Notes under the pieces: model-generated
What the model saw: the letters and a program-made list of their open reading frames with translations, nothing else
What the model was told of the DNA's origin: nothing
The model's database searches: none
Translations under genes and position numbers: made by a program
Part shown: piece after piece, positions 1 through 5,068 of the stretch
Layout: each line of letters opens with the position of its first letter
Numbering within the stretch: the first letter of the stretch is position 1
Assembly (NCBI GenBank): GCA_002684575.1
Contig: NYVP01000061.1
Location: 10,820-15,887 of the forward strand
Reading direction: 5' to 3'
DNA from: Verrucomicrobiales bacterium
GTDB taxonomy: Bacteria > Verrucomicrobiota > Verrucomicrobiia > Verrucomicrobiales > DEV007
Length of the DNA: 5,068 nt

Positions 1-114
1 AATAATTACATTGGCCCAGATTTAATGAATTTAAGAGACAATGTAATGCTCCATGTTTATATTGAAAAGGAGCTATTCTATCAAATGGTAGAACGAAGGC
101 CTGTTAACAACTAA
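1..114 (+). CDS. C-terminal fragment of an unrecognised protein (5' end outside window)
   Basis: An open frame runs from the first base of the window to a TAA at 112-114 and gives the last 37 residues of a protein, ending in VERRPVNN. The segment is soluble-looking, with a probable amphipathic helix around VYIEKELFYQMVERR, and has no membrane span. I do not recognise the family from so short a tail. The stop overlaps the ATG of the next gene by one base (TAATG), which argues for a real gene end and for translational coupling with apbE. Its partner might be functionally related to flavinylation, but nothing visible shows that. Confidence 0.72.
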   Translation, partial: NNYIGPDLMNLRDNVMLHVYIEKELFYQMVERRPVNN

Positions 115-116
115 TG
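112..116 (+). other. TAATG stop-start overlap coupling the upstream gene to apbE
   Basis: The TAA at 112-114 of the upstream gene shares its last A with the ATG at 114-116 of apbE. Such one-base overlaps usually allow a terminating ribosome to restart on the next gene. With no Shine-Dalgarno core at normal distance, coupling is the likeliest way apbE is initiated. This is inference from layout. Confidence 0.7.
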
Positions 117-971
117 GCAAAGAAAATTCACCGACTTGGATCTCATGCTATGGCAACAGAGTTCCAAATATTAATTTCAGATACTAGCGAACCAAAAGCA
201 TTGGCTTCAGCGTCAAATGCGCTTCGAGATCTAGAGACCCTGGAAGCAGAACTAAGTCGATTCCAGGGTAATAGTGACATCTCTCGAATCAACCACTTAA
301 AGAAAAATCAATCAACGCCAATAGGATACGCTGCTATTGATTGTATAGAGCTTGCAAGAGAAATACATTTGCAAACGAATGGAGCCTTCGACATTACTTC
401 CAGCCCTCTGATTGCGGTATTTAGCAATCCCGATAAGAGTCCAAGAGAGCCAACAAAATGTGAAATAGCGAATGCTGTAGAATCAATCGGCATGAATAAA
501 ATTCAAACTGACTCAGAGTTAATGACAGCGACTGTTTTGTCAGAAAATTTTTGGATTGACCTCGGCGGTATCGGAAAAGGGTATGCGTTAGATCAAATGG
601 CAATTAAACTTAAAGACAGCGGCATCGAAAATGCTCTTCTTGATGCTGGAGGCAGCACCCTTCTCGCTTTTGGAAATGGTCCCGAAGGAAATGGTTGGCC
701 TGCTAGCTTGGGCATCCCGAACGCACCTACAATTAATCTTCAAAACAATTCACTCAGCGGCTCAGGGTTCAGCGAACGCGGTGAACATATTATTGATCCT
801 AGAGAACATTGTAGAGTCCCGGCATCAAAGATGAATTCATGGTCAATCGCGCCTTATGCTGCCCTTGCAGATGCACTATCAACAGCATTTCTTATAATGG
901 ATGAAAAAGAAATAGAAGATTTTTGTATAAATCACGACGGAGTAAAAGCAATACTTCCTGAGCAAGCATAG
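114..971 (+). CDS. apbE: FAD:protein FMN transferase (ApbE family), apparently without export signal
   Basis: ApbE enzymes split FAD and attach FMN through a phosphoester bond to a Ser/Thr of target proteins such as NqrB, NqrC and RnfG; they need Mg2+. The 285 residues carry the family landmarks in order: HAMATEFQI (11-19, matching the usual MGTTFEI), ELSRF and SDISRIN (46-60), GAFDIT (90-95), DLGGIGKGYALD (149-160, flavin/Mg2+ region), LLDAGGS (175-181), HIIDPR (225-230) and ADALSTA (252-258), whose D253 and T257 match the metal-binding Asp and Thr of the family. The length equals a typical mature domain. The ATG at 114 is the first possible start: an in-frame TAA lies at 105-107. There is therefore no room for a signal peptide or lipobox, unlike classical periplasmic lipoprotein ApbE. 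AAGG at 96-99 is too far away to be a good ribosome site. Family call is firm; cytoplasmic location is inferred. Confidence 0.96.
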   Translation: MAKKIHRLGSHAMATEFQILISDTSEPKALASASNALRDLETLEAELSRFQGNSDISRINHLKKNQSTPIGYAAIDCIELAREIHLQTNGAFDITSSPLIAVFSNPDKSPREPTKCEIANAVESIGMNKIQTDSELMTATVLSENFWIDLGGIGKGYALDQMAIKLKDSGIENALLDAGGSTLLAFGNGPEGNGWPASLGIPNAPTINLQNNSLSGSGFSERGEHIIDPREHCRVPASKMNSWSIAPYAALADALSTAFLIMDEKEIEDFCINHDGVKAILPEQA

Positions 972-972
972 A

Positions 973-2397
973 GTGAATAATCCTAAAATGCACAAAGTCA
1001 TTAAATATATTTGTTCTGCATCGTTAAGTGTTGTTCTATTTATTTCATGGTTAAACATCGAAATTGGCTTTAACTCTTTATCAGAACAATTACCCTCCGC
1101 TTCTAACAATTTGGAGATCGATTCATTATTTTTGAAAATTTTAACATTAGTTTTAATTTTCAGTCCTACGCTTGCTTTGTTTATTTATAATCGCTCTCAA
1201 ATATTAACAAAGTATGTTATCAACGAGTTTTGTCTTCCTTTATCATTTTGTATCTGCGGATTTATCGCAATCTGGCTGATAATTGATCTCAGTGATAATG
1301 CAACGGATCTCGGCGACAGTGGAGCCTCAGCAGTTGGTTACTTAAAATATTATTTAGTCCAAATACCATTAATACTGGTAACAATTTTGCCAATATCAAT
1401 TCTCCTTTCTGTAATTTACAGTGTTGGAAGGTTATCGAAATCCAATGAATTACTTTCCATTCAAAGCGCTGGAAAAAGTTACATCCAGATGCTTTCACCA
1501 ATTCTGATAATCTGCACCTACTTATCATTGATATCATTAGTATTAAATTATAAATGGGCTCCAGAAGCAGAAGCCCAAAAAGAATCAGTCCTAACATCAT
1601 TTGAAAATGGTGAGGAGTATGCGAAAACGAAAAATTATAAAATCAACTCAAGGCTATATAGAAACAAAATCAATTATAGATCATGGTTCATCGGCGCATT
1701 ACCATCTAATTTACAAAATGGAAAACTTAGGAATGTAGAAATATTTCAAACCAATGAAAAAGGAAAATTGATTAATGCCTACTACGCTGAGAGTGCCCAA
1801 TGGGAAAGACAAAGGAAAGAATGGTTTTTAACAAACGGAATGGTCATTAATTTCGGTAACACTTCTGAAAAAATATCACAAAAATCATTCAAAAAATTAT
1901 CATTCGATAACTGGAATGAAACTCCCGAAAAAATATATTCAGACAGCCTAATACCGGATGTACTTGGAGTATCTAATCTCATTTATCATTTAAAAAACAA
2001 TACTGAGAAAACTCCAAAATCCATGGCCCCTTTTAAAACTCATTTACACTACAGATGGGCACTACCATTTAGTTGCATTGCGATTGCCATAATTGCCTGT
2101 CCAATAGGAATAACTAATGCAAGGACTAATATCAAAGGAAGTGGATCAATAGCTTTATTAATTTATTTTTTAATGATGCTTTTTAACAACCTATCCCTGG
2201 CATTAGGACAAGGAATGAAGATACCTCCTGTACTAGGAGCATGGACAACCAATCTTATTCTAATAATTTCAGGCATAATTCTATTTCGATATAAAGACAA
2301 TAAAAATCACGTCGCAATATTTAATAAAATTAATATCTTGAAAAGTATTCCAAAAAAGATATCCAAAAGGTTATTAACTGGAAATACCGATTTTTAA
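973..2397 (+). CDS. LptF/LptG (YjgP/YjgQ) family permease with extra N-terminal membrane segment
   Basis: LptF and LptG form, with the ATPase LptB, the inner-membrane transporter that pulls lipopolysaccharide out of the membrane towards LptC and LptA. The core is clear from about residue 77: ILTKYVINEF leading into TM helices near 88-105, 128-150 and 174-192, then the coupling-helix-like ELLSIQSAGKSY (159-170), a periplasmic beta-rich domain (about 193-357), and helices near 362-379, 391-410 and 421-438. RWALPFSCIAIAIIACPIGI (361-380) and the GQGMKIPPVLGAWTTNLIL stretch (412-430) are typical family motifs. Residues 1-75 are additional and hold two further predicted helices (about 12-32 and 55-72), giving eight. 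A basic tail follows residue 439. The GTG at 973 sits one base after the apbE stop; ATG at 988 is an alternative start, with an in-frame stop at 943-945. I cannot tell LptF from LptG, and no partner gene is adjacent. Confidence 0.9.
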   Translation: MNNPKMHKVIKYICSASLSVVLFISWLNIEIGFNSLSEQLPSASNNLEIDSLFLKILTLVLIFSPTLALFIYNRSQILTKYVINEFCLPLSFCICGFIAIWLIIDLSDNATDLGDSGASAVGYLKYYLVQIPLILVTILPISILLSVIYSVGRLSKSNELLSIQSAGKSYIQMLSPILIICTYLSLISLVLNYKWAPEAEAQKESVLTSFENGEEYAKTKNYKINSRLYRNKINYRSWFIGALPSNLQNGKLRNVEIFQTNEKGKLINAYYAESAQWERQRKEWFLTNGMVINFGNTSEKISQKSFKKLSFDNWNETPEKIYSDSLIPDVLGVSNLIYHLKNNTEKTPKSMAPFKTHLHYRWALPFSCIAIAIIACPIGITNARTNIKGSGSIALLIYFLMMLFNNLSLALGQGMKIPPVLGAWTTNLILIISGIILFRYKDNKNHVAIFNKINILKSIPKKISKRLLTGNTDF

Positions 2398-2421
2398 TAC
2401 TAGAAAATTTCTAACAAAATT

Positions 2422-2961
2422 ATGCCATCAATTAATTCATGGAACATTCGACCAAGATCAAATCGTTGTTGTGTATCAGATCGTGAATTTGATAATGATG
2501 AAATATTTTATACGGCCATTTTTTTTAATAATGAAACCAATTCTTATGAACGGTCTGATTTCAGTGTTCAGGCATGGGAGGAAAAACCCCAATCAAATGA
2601 TGATAAAAATTTATTCTCTTTCTGGAGATCAAAGTTTGAAAAAGAAGAACCTGCAATTGAGAAAGAGGCAGTCGAAAAAGAGAGCGCTGAAGTCATGCTT
2701 CGCAGACTAATTGATGAGAATGATCCTTCCAGTGAAAATGCTAGATACATTTTGGCTGTAATGCTGGAAAGAAAAAAAATTCTAACACCTGTAGATGTCA
2801 AAAATGAAAAGAAATCAAAAATGTTATTTTATGAACACCAGAAAACAGGTGAAGCATTTATTGTTCGCGATCCAATACTAAAACTTGATGAAATTGATAC
2901 AATTCAGGAGGAGGTCTCTCTGTGGTTGAATAATGAACAAAAACAAGATTCAGAAGACTAA
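2422..2961 (+). CDS. Conserved hypothetical protein, 179 aa, charged, cytoplasmic
   Basis: No named domain is recognised. Three parts are visible. Residues 1-56 contain RCCVSDREF (15-23), FYTAIFF (29-35) and RSDFSVQAWEEK (44-55), a pattern like a small beta-rich or zinc-ribbon-like start, though only one CC pair is present and not a full metal site. FSFWRSKF (65-72) follows, then an E/K-rich linker (72-89). The remainder looks helical: AEVMLRRLIDENDPSSENARYILAVMLERKKIL is spread over 89-121, then a short beta-like piece (LFYEHQKTGEAFIV, 135-148) and an acidic tail. There is no signal peptide or membrane span. I remember similar proteins in Verrucomicrobiota and perhaps Planctomycetota, without function; this was not checked. 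It follows the LptF/LptG-like gene by 24 bases and is probably co-transcribed with it. Start ATG at 2422 has no Shine-Dalgarno sequence. The overlapping frames at 2471-2710 and 2568-2801 are shadows. Confidence 0.85.
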   Translation: MPSINSWNIRPRSNRCCVSDREFDNDEIFYTAIFFNNETNSYERSDFSVQAWEEKPQSNDDKNLFSFWRSKFEKEEPAIEKEAVEKESAEVMLRRLIDENDPSSENARYILAVMLERKKILTPVDVKNEKKSKMLFYEHQKTGEAFIVRDPILKLDEIDTIQEEVSLWLNNEQKQDSED

Positions 2962-2969
2962 CAAAAGCA

Positions 2970-3788
2970 TTAAGAGCTTAGCATAAGAAATATTTTATTT
3001 GCCAAATTAATACGATATCTTTTTTGAGTAACCTTAAAATTATCCTTCTTCATTTTCGTTAGTAAGGTTCTATATATTTTAGCCATAGCTCTGGCCGCTT
3101 TCAGGGCTTTAAAATCCGAGGGATCCAAACTTTCATTAGCCGCATTGTAATAAAACTCCGCTCGAGCAGCCTGAAATTTCATTAAATCTAAAAAGTTCTC
3201 AGTATTGGCAGATGCAATTAGGTTTTTAGAAGACAATCCGAACCTTACAACCTCTTCACGAGGCAAGTAGATCCTTCCTGCAGAATAATCTTCTGAAATA
3301 TCCCTAATTATATTGGTTAGTTGTAAAGCATAACCAAGATTTATTGCATAATCAGAAGCCCTTTCCAAATTAGCACCAAATAATTTTAGACTAATCAACC
3401 CAACAACTGAAGCTACTCTATAACAATATAATTTTAAATCCTCAAAAGTGTCGTAATTCTCTTCATTAAAATCCATTTCCATACCCTTGATCAGCTCAAT
3501 GAACAGATCCCTGTCGATCTCATACCTATCAATCAATTCCTCGACACCAGATTGAATAATATCTGGGCTTGAAAACCCATTAACTATTCCATTCTTCCAT
3601 TTAAAAAGTTCACTTTTTCTTTCTTCGCGGGGCTTATCCGTTTCATCAGCAAGATCATCAACTGTCCGACAAAAAGCATAAAAAGTAATCATATCTGCCC
3701 TCCTTTTTTTGGGAAGGCAATACAGAGCAAATGCCAAATTCGATTTTGACTTTTTAGTTATTTCCTCAGGACTAGATTCACTCACCAA
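2970..3788 (-). CDS. hpnD: Squalene/phytoene synthase family enzyme, probable presqualene diphosphate synthase HpnD-like
   Basis: Enzymes of this family condense two prenyl diphosphates head to head. HpnD makes presqualene diphosphate from two farnesyl diphosphates, the first step of the HpnCDE route to squalene, hopanoids or C30 carotenoids. The 272 residues are all-helical and carry SKSNLAFALYCLP (14-26), the first aspartate-rich motif VDDLADE (43-49), YCYRVASVVG (121-130), and the second motif NIIRDISED (159-167) followed by GRIYLP (171-176). The C-terminal RYRINLANK (257-265) resembles the basic end of HpnD proteins, which favours HpnD over phytoene synthase; diapophytoene synthase remains possible, and hpnC/hpnE are not in the window. 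The start is unusual: TTG at 3786-3788 follows an in-frame TGA (3789-3791), and GTG at 3783-3785 is the next choice. No in-frame ATG precedes the conserved SKSNLAF block. It lies 18 bases behind lepB, likely in the same operon. Confidence 0.9.
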   Translation of the reverse strand: MVSESSPEEITKKSKSNLAFALYCLPKKRRADMITFYAFCRTVDDLADETDKPREERKSELFKWKNGIVNGFSSPDIIQSGVEELIDRYEIDRDLFIELIKGMEMDFNEENYDTFEDLKLYCYRVASVVGLISLKLFGANLERASDYAINLGYALQLTNIIRDISEDYSAGRIYLPREEVVRFGLSSKNLIASANTENFLDLMKFQAARAEFYYNAANESLDPSDFKALKAARAMAKIYRTLLTKMKKDNFKVTQKRYRINLANKIFLMLSS

Positions 3789-3792
3789 TCAT
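3778..3792 (-). other. Non-canonical initiation region of the HpnD-like gene with a four-codon ATG mini-frame
   Basis: Read on the minus strand, the sequence from 3792 is ATGATTGGTGAGTGA: an ATG frame of four codons ending in TGA. The true coding frame is offset by one base and can only start at TTG (3788) or GTG (3785), directly after its own in-frame TGA. One base fewer after the ATG would give a normal ATG start for the synthase. Either initiation is at a weak codon, helped by ribosomes coming off lepB (stop at 3807-3809), or there is a one-base error or mutation here. Confidence 0.55.
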
Positions 3793-3806
3793 GTAAGTTT
3801 GTTAAG

Positions 3807-5009
3807 TCATTTCATAAGGCCCCAGTGCTCTAAAGGCCAATAAACCATTAGGCCGGGGCCTAATAAATTATCCTCAGGAACATTACCCCACATTCTGCTA
3901 TCCGCACTATCATCGCTATTATCACCTAGTGCGAAATAACTATCTTTTGGAAGCTTTGTTTTATTAATTCCTTGGTAATCAGGGACTCTCACTTTTCTGA
4001 TTAAGGAATAACCATCATACTCATCAAAAACTTTTGCAATTCCATCTTCCGTTGCAATTTCACCATTAACATATAATGGTCCTCCATTTTTTTTAATCTC
4101 CAATGAGTCACCAGGAACACCACATAGTCTTTTTATATAATGTTGCGATTGCACACCACCATTAATTCCCGCTATCCCTTTTGTATTAAAAACAAATATT
4201 TCACCTCGTTTAGGATTCCTAAAATGATATATCATTTTGTTTACTAAAACTTGGTCGCCTGTATCGCAATAACCTTGCAACCTAAAATCGGAATCAATCT
4301 TCATATGCCTACCTTTAACAGGAAACTCTTTTGCTGATTCCCTCGAGTAATTAAATGCTCTTGAAATATTCAATGCAGACCTTAAACCTAAACCTCCTCT
4401 GTTTTTTTCCTGAAAAAGATTTTTTAAAGGCACCCCTACTTTAATTGTTTCATATTGAGGATCTTCGAATGAGATCAATGTTGAAGTGAAAAATTTAAAT
4501 CTTGTGACTTCCTCAAATTTATCAATCTCGGCTCCAGCAGGTATTTTTATATCAACATAAGTACGCCCCTCTGAAAATTTCTCCCACATCAATTTAACAA
4601 GACCTGGTTTATTATAATTTGGATTTTCAGATGGCTCAATAACCTTGCATATTATTCCATTGAGAGTGGGCTGCATCGAGCCAGTCGGTATTCTAAATGG
4701 TTGCAAGCAATAGGTTCTAATCCCAACAGCAATAATAATAGCAACAAGAATGACCTCCAGATTTTCCCTAATCAATGGATTACTAGGTGGAGGTACTGAT
4801 TGCTCACATAACTTGGTTAATTCTTTGGCTGCTAATTTTATCCGTTCTTTATCTCTGGACTCTACAGCATCATCAAAACCCTCTAATGCCTCAGTTATTT
4901 CTGAAAATAACTTTTCAGAAATAAGGTCTTTTTTGTAAGAGAGAAATTTAACTACTCCTTTTCTGAGGAGTTTAGCTTTCTTCAAATATCTTGGCTTAAA
5001 AATGAACAT
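3807..5009 (-). CDS. lepB: Signal peptidase I with large internal insertion
   Basis: Type I signal peptidase removes signal peptides from exported proteins at the outer face of the inner membrane, using a Ser-Lys dyad. The 400 residues show a charged cytoplasmic N-terminal helical region (1-80), one membrane helix (about 84-99), and then the catalytic box RIPTGSMQPTL (106-116) with Ser111. Box TGDQVLVNK (250-258) and HYIKRLCGVPGD (290-301) follow, with Lys293 as general base, and box ALGDNSDDSADSRMWG (360-375). In most family members TGSMxPTL is followed within about 20 residues by GDxxLVNK; here about 130 residues (117-249) lie between, which largely explains the extra length over the 324-residue E. 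coli enzyme. I recall a comparable insertion in Opitutae homologues. ATG at 5009 overlaps the lepA stop by one base, as expected for a lepA-lepB operon. There is no Shine-Dalgarno sequence, so translation is probably coupled. The plus-strand frame at 4750-4938 is a shadow. Confidence 0.97.
   Translation of the reverse strand: MFIFKPRYLKKAKLLRKGVVKFLSYKKDLISEKLFSEITEALEGFDDAVESRDKERIKLAAKELTKLCEQSVPPPSNPLIRENLEVILVAIIIAVGIRTYCLQPFRIPTGSMQPTLNGIICKVIEPSENPNYNKPGLVKLMWEKFSEGRTYVDIKIPAGAEIDKFEEVTRFKFFTSTLISFEDPQYETIKVGVPLKNLFQEKNRGGLGLRSALNISRAFNYSRESAKEFPVKGRHMKIDSDFRLQGYCDTGDQVLVNKMIYHFRNPKRGEIFVFNTKGIAGINGGVQSQHYIKRLCGVPGDSLEIKKNGGPLYVNGEIATEDGIAKVFDEYDGYSLIRKVRVPDYQGINKTKLPKDSYFALGDNSDDSADSRMWGNVPEDNLLGPGLMVYWPLEHWGLMK
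3815..3864 (-). repeat. Overlapping inverted repeats near the 3' end of lepB
   Basis: A perfect 8-base inverted repeat with two central bases lies at 3847-3854 / 3857-3864 (ATTAGGCC and GGCCTAAT). One of its arms can also pair with a second site: GGGGCCT at 3855-3861 is the exact reverse complement of AGGCCCC at 3817-3823. The two pairings exclude each other. The block is inside lepB, encoding LGPGL and WGL near the C terminus, and is a GC island in an A/T-rich gene. Whether the RNA folds or regulates the following gene is unknown; coding constraint on the conserved C terminus could explain it. Confidence 0.5.
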
Positions 5010-5011
5010 TA
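5007..5011 (-). other. TAATG stop-start overlap coupling lepA to lepB
   Basis: On the minus strand the lepA TAA (5011-5009) shares its last A with the lepB ATG (5009-5007). It is the same one-base arrangement as at 112-116 and suggests that lepB is translated by ribosomes finishing lepA. Confidence 0.75.
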
Positions 5012-5068
5012 ATTAGATGATGATTTAAGAACTTTGATAAATGCTTCCTGTGGAATGTTAACTTTCCC
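5009..5068 (-). CDS. lepA: Elongation factor 4 (LepA), C-terminal 19 residues only
   Basis: The minus-strand frame entering at 5068 encodes GKVNIPQEAFIKVLKSSSN and then TAA. The IPQEAF.xVLK ending is the hallmark C terminus of LepA/EF-4, the translational GTPase that acts on stalled or back-translocating ribosomes. The rest of the gene is outside the window. The direct one-base overlap with lepB matches the classical lepA-lepB operon and strongly supports the call despite the short fragment. The promoter of this run must be upstream of or within lepA, beyond the window. Confidence 0.88.
   Translation of the reverse strand, partial: GKVNIPQEAFIKVLKSSSN

Noticed and set aside
672..695. Direct repeat GGAAATGGT (672-680 and 687-695) in apbE
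   Set aside because: It encodes GNG-PE-GNG in a glycine-rich loop usual for ApbE; too short and isolated to suggest a repeat element.
879..1109. Minus-strand frame of 76 codons spanning the apbE-permease junction
   Set aside because: Its C-terminal half is a run of Phe/Tyr/Cys/Lys produced by A/T-rich sequence; no ribosome site, and it overlaps two well-supported genes.
1289..1600. Minus-strand open frame of 103 codons opposite the permease gene
   Set aside because: It mirrors membrane-helix codons of the LptF/LptG-like gene, which explains its hydrophobic, Leu-rich product. No start signal or family motif is seen.
2635..2688. Purine-rich GAAAAAGAAG-like repeats in the hypothetical gene
   Set aside because: They follow from an E/K-rich linker using GAA and AAA codons and show no regular repeat unit.
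2471..2801. Open frames of 79 codons (plus) and 77 codons (minus) inside the 179-residue hypothetical gene
   Set aside because: They lie wholly inside a longer frame with protein-like composition; their products are low-complexity (Ser/Phe- or Lys-rich) and look like shadow translation.
2955..2995. Possible terminator hairpin CTTA-GCA-TAAG followed by A/T bases in the convergent junction
   Set aside because: The stem is only four pairs, mostly A-T, and there is no clean T run on either strand.
4750..4938. Plus-strand frame of 62 codons opposite the 5' part of lepB
   Set aside because: It is the complement of the conserved N-terminal region of lepB; Ser-rich product with no recognisable feature.

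Overview
The window is a densely coding, A/T-rich piece of bacterial chromosome in which essentially every base belongs to a gene. Two convergent gene runs meet at 2962-2969. The protein set points to a Gram-negative bacterium. The large internal insertion in its signal peptidase I, the HpnD-type squalene-pathway synthase and the 179-residue conserved hypothetical all resemble what I remember from Verrucomicrobiota, especially Opitutae/Puniceicoccales, possibly a low-GC marine lineage. That placement is inference from remembered protein families and was not tested by a search.

Plus strand, left half: the C-terminal 37 codons of an unrecognised gene (1-114) overlap by one base the start of apbE (114-971, FAD:protein FMN transferase). 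One base after apbE comes a permease of the LptF/LptG family (973-2397), and 24 bases further a conserved hypothetical (2422-2961). Spacing suggests one transcription unit whose promoter lies outside the window.

Minus strand, right half, in order of transcription: the last 19 residues of LepA/EF-4 (5068-5009) overlap by one base the start of lepB, signal peptidase I (5009-3807). After 18 bases comes a squalene/phytoene synthase family enzyme, HpnD-like (3788-2970). This repeats the lepA-lepB order known from E. coli, with an isoprenoid gene added behind it.

The genes are mostly cell-envelope housekeeping: covalent flavinylation of redox proteins, lipopolysaccharide export, signal-peptide removal and a squalene/hopanoid or C30-carotenoid branch, plus a translation factor. 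I see no mobile element, CRISPR array, tRNA, rRNA, toxin-antitoxin pair or defence island, and no clear new system. The points worth a second look are an ApbE that cannot carry an export signal, an LptF/LptG permease with about 75 extra N-terminal residues holding two added membrane helices, a 130-residue insertion in LepB, the lack of a well-placed Shine-Dalgarno sequence at all five visible starts, an odd start region for the HpnD-like gene, mutually exclusive hairpins at the lepB end, and the unnamed 179-residue family. There is no gene-free stretch of 300 bases; the longest gap is 24 bases.
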